Assembly: GCA_002479215.1 (NCBI GenBank)
Contig: DLME01000101.1
Location: 1-14,617, forward strand
Length of the DNA stretch: 14,617 nucleotides
Direction of reading: 5' to 3'
Source of the DNA: Syntrophaceae bacterium UBA7544
Lineage (GTDB): Bacteria; Desulfobacterota; Syntrophia; Syntrophales; Smithellaceae
Of this stretch, positions 1 to 5,799 are shown one piece after another. The position numbers and the translations under genes were made by a program. Each line of letters begins with the position of its first letter. The first letter of the stretch is position 1. Below the pieces are notes generated by a model that worked only from the letters and a program-made list of their open reading frames with translations, was not told the DNA's origin and ran no database searches.

Positions 1-1
1 T

Positions 2-574
2 GATAAATCCGACGTCGGTAAAAAGGGCGTCATCTTGGGGAACGATGACGATTGGAATTACTATTATTCGGGCTTACCCGGCTCGACCAAAGCAGGCCTG
101 GGCTGGATTAAATCATACATCTATGACTATTTTTCGGTGTCAGTCCATGTCGAATCAGGCGCTTCGCCATCTATGGTCAGGGCCGGAATTTTTCAATGGA
201 TTCGGGCTGGCTGGTCCGGGATCAATTTTGTCCAACCGGGGCATATCATCAAGGGAATGAAACGATATGCCAAAAATTCAAAAACAATCCTGGAATCGCC
301 GAACTTGCCCGCTCCAAATAAGATAGTCTCTACTTATCAACGGCTTTCAGCCTTACCCCAAAATGATTTAATTGAAAAATATACCGCCTTGCAGCAGGCC
401 CGACAATCCCTGGCCGTTCTGAGCGGTAAAATCAAAACAAATGAAATAAAAAAACAAGACTCCTATGCCAACATTCTTAAAGAACAAATCGTTGAAGAAC
501 TGATGCTGGAATATTTCAAGATTACTTTGGGTAAGCCATCCTTGTTAGGGGGAAAAGTCGTTTTGGGCAATTAA
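2..574 (+). CDS. C-terminal part of an unrecognised protein, 5' end outside window
   Basis: The reading frame is open from base 2 to the TAA at 572-574, giving 190 residues, so the gene very probably begins upstream of the window. A TTG at 35 could serve as a start, but no Shine-Dalgarno sequence precedes it and the frame continues upstream with plausible coding (DKSDVGKKGVI). The first half is rich in Gly, Tyr and Trp (WNYYYSGLPGSTKAGLGWIK; IFQWIRAGWSGINF). The second half is Lys/Gln-rich and probably helical. I see no clear signal peptide, long membrane segment or metal motif. I do not recognise the family. It converges on ubiE with a gap of only 4 bases, so any shared terminator would have to lie inside coding sequence. 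Coding status is likely; function is unknown. Confidence 0.6.
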   Translation, partial: DKSDVGKKGVILGNDDDWNYYYSGLPGSTKAGLGWIKSYIYDYFSVSVHVESGASPSMVRAGIFQWIRAGWSGINFVQPGHIIKGMKRYAKNSKTILESPNLPAPNKIVSTYQRLSALPQNDLIEKYTALQQARQSLAVLSGKIKTNEIKKQDSYANILKEQIVEELMLEYFKITLGKPSLLGGKVVLGN

Positions 575-578
575 TTAA

Positions 579-1367
579 TTATTTCTTCACGGAAGTTCGG
601 TGGGGGAGTAAGTCTGCTTCAGGTTTTTTCCCGATATGGAGCCAGGTCACGCCGAAAGTGAGCGGATATTTTTCGACATTGACCATGCCTGTTTCTTCCA
701 TGATTTCGACAAATTTATCCGGTGTCGGGAAATTCATGATGGAATCGGCCAGGTAATGGTAAGCAGCCGGGTTGGTCGAAAATATTTTGGCAAAAAGCGG
801 AAGCAAGTAATGCAAATAGATATAATACGAAAATTTAAAAAACCAATTCCGGATAAAGGTCATCTCCAGCACCATCACCTGTCCACCCGGCACTGTGACT
901 CGCAGCATTTCTTGCATCGCCCGCTTTTTATCTGGAATGTTGCGAATGCCGAAAGCCATTCCTGTAACATCAAAGGTATTATCATCAAAAGGAATATTTA
1001 GAGCATCTCCCTGCATGAGCATCACTTTGTTTGTGAGGCCCATCTTTTCCACTTTCGCTTTTCCCGTCTGCGCCATTTCGACTACAAAATCGATACCCGA
1101 AACGGTGGTCTTGGGGTGCTCATTAACAACGGCAATTGCTAAATCACCTGTGCCGCAAGCAACATCGAGATATCTGTTGGTCCTAAAAAAGTGCATCTTT
1201 CTTGCCGCGAAACGGCGCCAGGCAACATCGCGACGGAGGCTCAAAAGATGGTTTAAGAAATCATATTTCCCTGTGATTGTGGAGAATATTTCCTTGACCA
1301 TTCCGATGCGAACTTGATCGGTAATGGTATTTACCTGAGGATATTTTCGCCCTGCCGGTTTTCCCAT
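579..1367 (-). CDS. ubiE: Demethylmenaquinone C-methyltransferase (UbiE/MenG family)
   Basis: This 262-residue SAM-dependent methyltransferase carries out the last C-methylation in menaquinone (or ubiquinone) synthesis, at the membrane face. In an anaerobe demethylmenaquinone is the likely substrate. The family signature YDFLNHLLSLRRDVAWRR spans residues 35-52. The SAM-binding motif I, LDVACGTGDLA, spans 67-77. GMAFGIRNIPDK (136-147) and the YHYLADSI..FPTP segment (203-215) are also typical of UbiE. The length is close to the family norm of about 230-260, with a short extra tail after WLHIGKKP. The ATG at 1367 has an AGGAA-type ribosome site a few bases upstream. I see no consensus-like promoter in the 130 bases upstream, only AT-rich DNA and a GTTTTAAAAC palindrome at 1444-1453. 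No other men or ubi gene lies in the window. Confidence 0.93.
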   Translation of the reverse strand: MGKPAGRKYPQVNTITDQVRIGMVKEIFSTITGKYDFLNHLLSLRRDVAWRRFAARKMHFFRTNRYLDVACGTGDLAIAVVNEHPKTTVSGIDFVVEMAQTGKAKVEKMGLTNKVMLMQGDALNIPFDDNTFDVTGMAFGIRNIPDKKRAMQEMLRVTVPGGQVMVLEMTFIRNWFFKFSYYIYLHYLLPLFAKIFSTNPAAYHYLADSIMNFPTPDKFVEIMEETGMVNVEKYPLTFGVTWLHIGKKPEADLLPHRTSVKK

Positions 1368-1498
1368 TTACAGACTTTCCTTTTCTGTCTTTTCGACTGG
1401 TTGGTTTTTTACGTAGTTTCACCGCACGCAAAGTACTGCAAGCGTTTTAAAACATTTTCGCAAATCTCCCTTTTGAATAAATAATAAATATATATGGA

Positions 1499-1648
1499 AT
1501 GCCGCTTGATTGGTTTTATCACGACGACGTGGTTATCGATTTCCGGCACAAGCTGCGAAGGTCCGGTATTTCTGTTACTGATATGTAAACCGCCTTAAAA
1601 AAAATAGGCTATTCGCTCAAAACGCGGGATATAGTTTTAATTCAGTAG
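1499..1648 (+). pseudogene. Relic of a cyclase-family (kynurenine formamidase-like) gene
   Basis: Read from the ATG at 1499, this stretch encodes MPLDWFYHDDVVIDFRHK, then a short segment ending in GISVTDM, an in-frame TAA (1586-1588), then TALKKIGYSLKTRDIVLIQ, then TAG (1646-1648). The pattern of WFYxDxVVxDFRHK, then xITVxDxxxALKKIGYxLKxxDIVLIQ, is what I know from the middle of metal-dependent cyclase-family proteins (PF04199). Those proteins are normally more than 200 residues long. Here the N-terminal HxGTHxDxPxH metal motif and the C-terminal part are both missing. A stop at 1478 closes the frame upstream. I therefore read it as a degraded internal fragment with at least one nonsense change. 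The rest of the 1368-1736 gap holds AT-rich DNA upstream of the fragment and a hairpin downstream. The family call is from memory of the pattern. Confidence 0.55.
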
Positions 1649-1672
1649 AATCTTTTTGACGCGGCTCAAGAA

Positions 1673-1711
1673 GGCACTGGATTACCCGCTCCAGCCGGGC
1701 AATCCAGTGCC
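1673..1711. repeat. Perfect-armed hairpin, REP-like element or terminator
   Basis: GGCACTGGATT (1673-1683) is exactly complementary to AATCCAGTGCC (1701-1711). After a single A/C mismatch the stem continues with CCCG (1685-1688) against CGGG (1696-1699) around a 7-base loop. It starts 26 bases past the stop codon of the small minus-strand gene at 1737. On that strand it is followed only by TTCTT, so as a factor-independent terminator it would be weak. The GC-rich, nearly continuous palindrome also fits a dispersed REP-like element. I found only one copy in this window. Confidence 0.6.
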
Positions 1712-1736
1712 GGAAAAAATAAAACGTAAACGAATA

Positions 1737-2042
1737 TTATTCAGCGTTTTTATCTTTTAATTCTTTTTCTTTTTGCTTAATTTTTAGTCCTATATCCTTT
1801 ATTTCTTTCAATATGGCGGGCACTCCTTTTGTATCTTTTCTTAGAGCCGCTTTTTCTTTTAATAAGTGATTATATGTTAGTGTTCCGAGCTGGCCGATTT
1901 TTTTTGCCATTTTGTGTTGCAGCGTTATAATTTCAACCTGGATAAGCCCTATTTCTCCCAATTCCTTCGCTTTTTCATATGTTTTTTTTGATAGTTCAAT
2001 TCCCTTATCTAAAATTTTCTGGACCGTTTTATTAATTACCAT
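1737..2042 (-). CDS. Small charged, probably coiled-coil protein of unknown function
   Basis: This gene encodes 101 residues starting MVINKTVQKILDKGIELSKK. I chose the ATG at 2042 because GAAAGGAG lies about 8 bases upstream. A longer reading from a TTG at 2060 would place that ribosome site inside the gene. The protein is Lys/Glu-rich and almost free of Pro and Gly in its first two thirds. It has heptad-like hydrophobic spacing near residues 5-60 and a very charged tail (EIKDIGLKIKQKEKELKDK). I see no signal peptide or membrane segment. It is probably a helical cytoplasmic protein, but I do not recognise the family. It follows the dehydrogenase gene by 42 bases on the same strand and is probably cotranscribed. 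A TATAAT-like sequence lies in the gap, but without a matching -35. The hairpin at 1673-1711 follows it. Confidence 0.7.
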   Translation of the reverse strand: MVINKTVQKILDKGIELSKKTYEKAKELGEIGLIQVEIITLQHKMAKKIGQLGTLTYNHLLKEKAALRKDTKGVPAILKEIKDIGLKIKQKEKELKDKNAE

Positions 2043-2084
2043 AACGATTACTCCTTTCAAAAAATTATAATATCTACATCAAGA

Positions 2085-2873
2085 CTATTTCTTTTTCCGG
2101 TGCGCCGGTTCGCCGTGGACGCGACCGCCGTCGATCACGATCGTTTCTCCCGTGATGTAGCTTCCCGCTTTGGAGGCCAGAAAGACGACCGCACCTGCTA
2201 TCTCTTCCGGTTCGCCGAGCCGCATCATGGGAATCTGAGCAATCGCTTTCGCATTAACCGCCGGGTCTTTCCACAAAGCTTCGCTGAGACGTGTCTTGAT
2301 GATCCCCGGTGCAATGGCATTGACTCTGATATTGTACTGTCCCCACTCCTTGGCCATAACCTGCGTGAGCATGATGACGGCGGCCTTCGTCACAGAATAA
2401 ACTCCGAGTTCGCCGGCCCTTAAACCACCGATGGACGCTGTATTGATAATGCATCCTCCGCCTTGAGCCTTCATGATTCTTGCCGCCAGCTGACTCAGAA
2501 AGAAAAGACCTTTCAGATTGACATTCATAGTTATGTCATAAGTCTTTTCATCCTGGTCCATAAGCGGGCCGTAGTAGGGGTTAGTTCCCGCATTGTTCAT
2601 GAGAATATCGATCCGCCCAAATGCTTTTATGACCTGTTCGATCAATGTCTTGGAGTCTTCCCTCTTGGCGTTGTGGGCCGCTATCGCCATCGACTTGACG
2701 CCCTTGGCTTTTATTTCTTCGGCCACCGGTTCGAGATCGGCAATTTTTCGACTGCTCACCACTACACTGGCGCCGGCATCGGCAAGGGCAAGTGCACTGG
2801 CACGTCCTATGCCGCGGCTCCCGCCGGTTATCAGGGCTACTTTTCCTTCCAGAGAAAACTGTGAGAGATTCAT
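2085..2873 (-). CDS. Classical short-chain dehydrogenase/reductase (SDR)
   Basis: This 262-residue Rossmann-fold oxidoreductase has the complete classical SDR set. The cofactor motif TGGSRGIG spans residues 16-23 and NNAG spans 93-96. The catalytic residues are Asn119, Ser147, Tyr159 and Lys163 (YSVTK). The segment [14 protein letters not shown] resembles the DHRS4-like carbonyl reductase branch more than FabG, and the C-terminus [16 protein letters not shown] carries a basic tail. The sequence after beta-2 (SSRKIADL) has Ser-Arg rather than Asp, which usually favours NADP(H); this is a family rule, not proof. The substrate is unknown. An AAAGGGA ribosome site precedes the ATG at 2873. It is divergent from the other SDR gene at 3194, and the small helical gene at 1737-2042 lies directly downstream. 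Confidence 0.9.
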   Translation of the reverse strand: MNLSQFSLEGKVALITGGSRGIGRASALALADAGASVVVSSRKIADLEPVAEEIKAKGVKSMAIAAHNAKREDSKTLIEQVIKAFGRIDILMNNAGTNPYYGPLMDQDEKTYDITMNVNLKGLFFLSQLAARIMKAQGGGCIINTASIGGLRAGELGVYSVTKAAVIMLTQVMAKEWGQYNIRVNAIAPGIIKTRLSEALWKDPAVNAKAIAQIPMMRLGEPEEIAGAVVFLASKAGSYITGETIVIDGGRVHGEPAHRKKK

Positions 2874-3193
2874 TTTCTATCCCTTTCTTCGACTTTTTGT
2901 TGGTGTATAATATAACATATCATAGTTATTACAGGGAAACAATACTGAAGAGACAGTTAATGGAAAGACAAAGTGATAAGCGCATCTGTTTTCTTTGCAC
3001 TGTAGCGGGAAAGCGCACTTTAACAAAATATTTTTTAGTGGACGGCTCTAAATTTTAGGTGTAATCGAGGGCGATTAGATTTAAAAACAAAAAAAGGTGG
3101 AACCTTAAAAAGGCGCCTATCCAAAGAAAACAATATCTCTTTTGAGTGATATTTTAGAAAAAATGAATACATTATATTTAAGGAGGATTGACA
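2874..3193. other. Divergent intergenic region between two SDR genes
   Basis: This 320-base region separates two divergently transcribed dehydrogenase genes and must carry promoters for both. Apart from the weak -10 at 2909-2917 and the ribosome site AAGGAGG at 3180-3186, I find no strong sigma-70 pair for the plus-strand gene. A small inverted repeat, AAGGT/ACCTT, lies at 3094-3106, with the palindrome GGCGCC just after it. Short open frames are present but have no ribosome site and no family resemblance. Confidence 0.5.
2909..2917 (-). promoter_or_regulatory. Possible extended -10 promoter element for the minus-strand SDR
   Basis: On the minus strand the sequence TGTTATATT reads as an extended -10 (TGn plus TATATT, 5 of 6 consensus bases), about 36 bases upstream of the ATG at 2873. 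No good -35 is found 17 bases further up, so this is only a candidate. Confidence 0.3.
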
Positions 3194-3946
3194 ATGAGAT
3201 TGAAAGACAAAGTGGCCATTGTGACTGGTTCCGGACGCGGCATCGGGGAAGGAATTGTTTTGCGCTTTGCCGAGGAAGGCGCGAAATTAATCATCAATGA
3301 TGTCAATGAATCGGATGCAAAAGCTGTTGTGGAGAAAATCAAGTCCAAGGGCGGTAGCAAGGCTGTGGCTGTTATCGGTAGCGTGGCCTCTCGGGAAGTA
3401 GTCCAGCGCCTGGTAGATACGGCGATTAAAGAATTCGGTACCGTTGATATTATCGTCAATAACGCAGGCATCACCCGTGACGTCATTCTTCATAAGATGA
3501 CAGACGAGCAGTGGGACCAGGTTATCGCCGTCAACCTGACCGGCGTGTTTTACGGGATCCAGTGCGCGGCACGGGTCATGCGGGAGAAAGGGTACGGAAA
3601 GATCATCAACATCTCTTCGACCAGCGCCCTGGGAAACGCCGGACAAATAAACTATGCCGCGTCAAAGGCCGGCGTTATCGGGATGACCAAGACCGCCGCC
3701 AAGGAACCGGGGGCAAAGGGCGTTAATGTCAACGCCATCGCTCCGGGCATGATCTGGACGGATATGATGAAGAATATGCCCCCGGAGAGAATCCAACAAA
3801 TGGATGCCATGCTGCCTTTCATCGTTCCCATGAATCGCAAGGGATTACCGCTGGATGTAGCTAACCTGGCGCTGTTTCTCGCCTCCGACGAGAGTTCATT
3901 TATTACCGGACAAATTATATTCTGCGACGGCGGGATGAAAATGTAA
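3194..3946 (+). CDS. FabG-like 3-oxoacyl reductase (SDR family)
   Basis: This 250-residue NAD(P)H-dependent SDR is close to 3-oxoacyl-ACP reductase in length and layout. TGSGRGIG spans residues 11-18, NNAGITRD starts at 89, and Asn114 is the fourth catalytic residue. Ser141 or Ser142, Tyr154 and Lys158 (YAASK) form the active site. The sequence ends with the family's ITGQIIFCDGGM. The ATG at 3194 has an ideal AAGGAGG at 3180-3186. The TTG six bases earlier is not needed as a start. One deviation is EPGAKGVNVNAIAPG, where FabG proteins more often have ELASRGI. No fab or acp genes are nearby, so it may act on 3-hydroxyacyl-CoA or an unrelated alcohol. It is transcribed alone and closed by the terminator at 3979-4023. 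Confidence 0.88.
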   Translation: MRLKDKVAIVTGSGRGIGEGIVLRFAEEGAKLIINDVNESDAKAVVEKIKSKGGSKAVAVIGSVASREVVQRLVDTAIKEFGTVDIIVNNAGITRDVILHKMTDEQWDQVIAVNLTGVFYGIQCAARVMREKGYGKIINISSTSALGNAGQINYAASKAGVIGMTKTAAKEPGAKGVNVNAIAPGMIWTDMMKNMPPERIQQMDAMLPFIVPMNRKGLPLDVANLALFLASDESSFITGQIIFCDGGMKM

Positions 3947-3978
3947 AATTAGGATTTGTAATACTGGAAGCGCAGACA

Positions 3979-4023
3979 AGAAAAAGGCGGTTTGATACGA
4001 TTATTATCAGCCGCCTTTTTCTT
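3979..4023 (+). terminator. Strong, probably bidirectional intrinsic terminator
   Basis: AAGAAAAAGGCGG is complementary to CCGCCTTTTTCTT around a 20-base centre that can pair further (TGATA with TATCA, one bulge). The GC core followed by a T run is the standard factor-independent form. Because the upstream arm is A-rich it should also work on the minus strand. It isolates the FabG-like gene from the promoter at 4069. Confidence 0.88.
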
Positions 4024-4068
4024 ATTCAGGAATAAATTAATACACCACTTATTGCGGCCATAATTTCA

Positions 4069-4097
4069 TTGACATGCAAGTCCGTTCTTCCTATACT
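4069..4097 (+). promoter_or_regulatory. Near-consensus sigma-70 promoter P1
   Basis: TTGACA (4069-4074) and TATACT (4092-4097) are separated by exactly 17 bases, matching the consensus at 11 of 12 positions. Transcription should begin near 4104, giving a leader of about 105 bases before the ABM-domain gene at 4209. The spacer resembles that of the promoter at 5163. Confidence 0.8.
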
Positions 4098-4114
4098 TCT
4101 TCTTAAGTAAAAAA

Positions 4115-4178
4115 TCTTATCGGATATCAATTATATCGCTTTTGGACAAAGGCGTATAAGCCGGTGCTGGCGATAAGA
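4115..4178 (+). promoter_or_regulatory. Candidate structured 5' leader RNA
   Basis: Within the expected transcript, TCTTATCG (4115-4122) pairs perfectly with CGATAAGA (4171-4178) and encloses further helices. GATAT (4123-4127) pairs with ATATC (4133-4137). GCTTTT (4138-4143) pairs with AAAGGC (4148-4153) using one G-U. A short CC/GG helix at 4161-4170 is possible. The helices abut one another, as in a multi-branch junction. The fold ends 18 bases before the AAGGAGG ribosome site at 4197-4203. I do not recognise a known riboswitch family. The pairing was found by eye, and no energy was calculated. Confidence 0.35.
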
Positions 4179-4208
4179 GTTTAAGCAGGCTAATTTAAGG
4201 AGGCAAAA

Positions 4209-4514
4209 ATGCTGGTAGTTGTTGCAGTTATGAAGGCAAAGGCAGGAATGGAGCAGGAGATGGAAAAAGCACTGAGAGAGATAATCTCCAAGGTGGAAGC
4301 GGAAAAAGGCACTCTCGCCTACACCCTTCATCGGGCGAAAAAAGAGCCGGGAAAGTTTCTCATGTATGAGAAGTATCGAGATAAGGAGGCGCTGAAAGAA
4401 CACAGCTCAACTCCTCATTTCGCGGAACTTTTCGGGAAGCTCGGCCCCCTGCTCGACGGTTCCCCGGTTATCGAAATGTACGAGGATCTGGTCGGCATTA
4501 AGGAAAAGAAATAA
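4209..4514 (+). CDS. ABM-domain protein, putative quinol monooxygenase-like
   Basis: This 101-residue protein has the dimeric alpha/beta-barrel antibiotic biosynthesis monooxygenase fold (PF03992). The opening MLVVVAVMKAKAGMEQEMEKAL is the first strand and helix. GTLAYTLHRAKKEPGKFLMYEKY is the central pair of strands. The segment EALKEHSSTPHFAELF matches the family's conserved H-x4-H region. Members include cofactor-free quinol monooxygenases such as YgiN, but many small members have no known reaction, and oxygen chemistry would be unexpected in a strict anaerobe. The length is typical, and AAGGAGG sits 5 bases before the ATG. It is the first gene after P1 and its structured leader. It is followed after 49 bases by the DUF3795 gene, probably in one transcript. 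Confidence 0.82.
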   Translation: MLVVVAVMKAKAGMEQEMEKALREIISKVEAEKGTLAYTLHRAKKEPGKFLMYEKYRDKEALKEHSSTPHFAELFGKLGPLLDGSPVIEMYEDLVGIKEKK

Positions 4515-4563
4515 AAAAATATTTGCATGCGGCAATTTCCATAAACCAGAAGGAGTAAGTGAT

Positions 4564-5085
4564 ATGGAAGGATGGACCGAGGACGAAATCAGGAACAATG
4601 ATCTGATGGCGCCATGCGGTTTGTATTGCGGCGCTTGCGGTGTGTACCTCGCTACCCGGGATAAGAACGAAAAATTCAGACAAGTCATGGGTAATCTCTA
4701 TGGGACCAAACCGGAAGAGACCGTGTGCTTAGGGTGCATGCAACCTGAACCGCCGAAAGAGATATACGGTTACTGCCAGATGTGCTCGATACGGAATTGT
4801 GTCCGATCAAAAGGATTCTATTCATGCCATAAGTGTTCGGACTGGCCCTGCAACATAATCGAGAACTTCGGTTTCGCTACAGGAAGACGGGTGATGAAGA
4901 ATTCTATCCCCGTTTGGCGCGAAAAGGTCTCTCTGCTCGGTGACGAGAAGGGCAGTGTTGAATGGGCGCGTTCGGTATGCGAGCGTTACCATTGCCCTTC
5001 CTGCGGCAAGCCCCTGTTTAGAGGAGCGCAGCGCTGCCGGCACTGCAAGTCCCCGGTGGCCGATGATCTGGACGGCTCACTGTAA
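4564..5085 (+). CDS. DUF3795 cysteine-rich protein with C-terminal zinc ribbon
   Basis: The protein has 173 residues, 16 of them cysteines. The N-terminal two thirds match the DUF3795 pattern. APCGLYCGACGVYLA carries Cys18, 22 and 25. CLGC carries Cys55 and 58. YCQMCSIRNC carries Cys71, 74 and 79. CHKCSDWPC carries Cys88, 91 and 96. A separate C-terminal ribbon, HCPSCGKPLFRGAQRCRHCK, carries Cys144, 147, 158 and 161, the spacing of a zinc ribbon. DUF3795 proteins have no established function; metal binding is inferred from the cysteine pairs. AAGGAG precedes the ATG by 9 bases. It lies behind the ABM gene, and a weak AT-rich terminator follows. I see no signal peptide, so it is probably cytoplasmic. 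Confidence 0.85.
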   Translation: MEGWTEDEIRNNDLMAPCGLYCGACGVYLATRDKNEKFRQVMGNLYGTKPEETVCLGCMQPEPPKEIYGYCQMCSIRNCVRSKGFYSCHKCSDWPCNIIENFGFATGRRVMKNSIPVWREKVSLLGDEKGSVEWARSVCERYHCPSCGKPLFRGAQRCRHCKSPVADDLDGSL

Positions 5086-5097
5086 ACAATCGACAGC

Positions 5098-5125
5098 AAT
5101 TCCGTTTATTGAAACAATTTTTTTT
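5098..5125 (+). terminator. Weak AT-rich terminator-like hairpin
   Basis: AATT-CC-GTTT, an ATTG loop, and AAACAATT form a small stem with a two-base bulge, followed by a run of eight T (5118-5125). It lies just after the DUF3795 stop codon. The stem is weak, but the T run makes partial termination plausible. Confidence 0.4.
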
Positions 5126-5162
5126 AATTATCTTCACTATGTAGGGTGGCCTGTTTTTTTCA

Positions 5163-5191
5163 TTGACAGGCAGGGCCATTCTTCTTATACT
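5163..5191 (+). promoter_or_regulatory. Near-consensus sigma-70 promoter P2
   Basis: TTGACA (5163-5168), a 17-base spacer and TATACT (5186-5191) lie about 80 bases upstream of the dodecin gene. The spacer shares 12 of 17 bases with the promoter at 4069. GCCTG (5149-5153) and CAGGC (5167-5171) form an inverted repeat overlapping the -35, a possible operator. This promoter probably drives the run of genes to 9307. Confidence 0.8.
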
Positions 5192-5272
5192 TTCTACCAG
5201 GTATCGGGATAAATCGAGTTGTTAAGTAATTAATTATTTTGAATTTATTGGCAAAAAAGAAAGGAGAAACAT

Positions 5273-5482
5273 ATGAGCAGCATTTATAAAGTGATTGAAA
5301 TTATCGGCAGTAGTGAAAAATCGTGGGAAGATGCAGCTAAAAAGGCCGTCGAATTGTCGGCGCAAAGTCTGGAGGACTTGAGAGTCGCCGAAGTAAAAGA
5401 TCTTGATATGAGAATAGAAAAAGGCAAAGTTGTCGAATATCGGGCAAAATTGAGAGTATCTTTTAAGTATAATCCTAAGTAG
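5273..5482 (+). CDS. Dodecin family protein, apparently without the flavin-binding Trp/Gln
   Basis: This 69-residue protein belongs to the dodecin family (PF07311), whose members form hollow 12-mers of a helix on a three-stranded sheet. The features YKVIEIIGSSEKSWEDAAKKAVELS, RVAEVKDLDMRIEKGKVVEYRAKL and SFKY are characteristic. Flavin-storing dodecins have Trp in a DWFEV segment and Gln in a YQV segment. Here the equivalent positions read RVAEV and YRAKL, so both residues are replaced. That resembles, from memory, the calcium-type dodecins such as Mycobacterium Rv0379. I would not assume flavin binding. GAAAGGAG lies 6 bases before the ATG. It is first in the run driven by the promoter at 5163 and is followed after 65 bases by the DUF3185 gene. 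Confidence 0.9.
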   Translation: MSSIYKVIEIIGSSEKSWEDAAKKAVELSAQSLEDLRVAEVKDLDMRIEKGKVVEYRAKLRVSFKYNPK

Positions 5483-5547
5483 TTTTTTACAACCGATTAT
5501 TCCTCGTTGAGTTTTATCTATGACTATTAACTTATAGGAGGAATCAA

Positions 5548-5754
5548 ATGGCAAAAAAGAACTCCAGTAAAATAGGCATAATCCTGCTGGTCGTAGGTAT
5601 CGGCCTTCTCCTCTGGGGCATTAATCTTTATGGCGCGTTCGGCAATAAACTAGCCAGAACTTTCTCTGGATCATCATCAAATGAAACCATGATCTTTTTG
5701 ATTGCCGGTGCTGTCTGCACCATATTGGGCGTGATGATGCTTTATAAAAAATAG
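5548..5754 (+). CDS. DUF3185-type small inner-membrane protein
   Basis: The 68 residues consist of a short basic N-terminus (MAKKNSSK), a membrane helix (IGIILLVVGIGLLLWGINLY, about residues 9-28), a polar loop containing FSGSSSNETM, and a second helix (IFLIAGAVCTILGVMMLY, about 49-66). This layout, with a Ser/Gly-rich TGS-like loop between two helices, fits the DUF3185 family, which has no known function. A strong AGGAGG lies 6 bases before the ATG. It lies between the dodecin gene and the large HEAT-repeat gene with short gaps, suggesting one transcript. It is probably an integral membrane protein with both ends in the cytoplasm by the positive-inside rule. Confidence 0.82.
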   Translation: MAKKNSSKIGIILLVVGIGLLLWGINLYGAFGNKLARTFSGSSSNETMIFLIAGAVCTILGVMMLYKK

Positions 5755-5799
5755 TGTGCACCGTCTAATTCGCAGTAGGTTAGTTAGAGCCGCTAAAGT

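Noticed and set aside
2960..3058. A 32-codon plus-strand frame starting at the ATG at 2960
   Set aside because: No ribosome site, no family pattern, and it lies in the divergent promoter region.
3094..3106. GGTGGAACC resembling the T-box antiterminator core, upstream of the FabG-like gene
   Set aside because: Only the short UGGNACC core matches; no specifier stem, no terminator hairpin, and the downstream gene is not an amino-acid gene.
2963..3214. A 13-base direct repeat GAAAGACAAAGTG at 2963-2975 and 3202-3214
   Set aside because: The second copy is coding for LKDKV at the SDR start. The first does not continue as SDR-like sequence, so it is more likely chance in A-rich DNA than a duplication.
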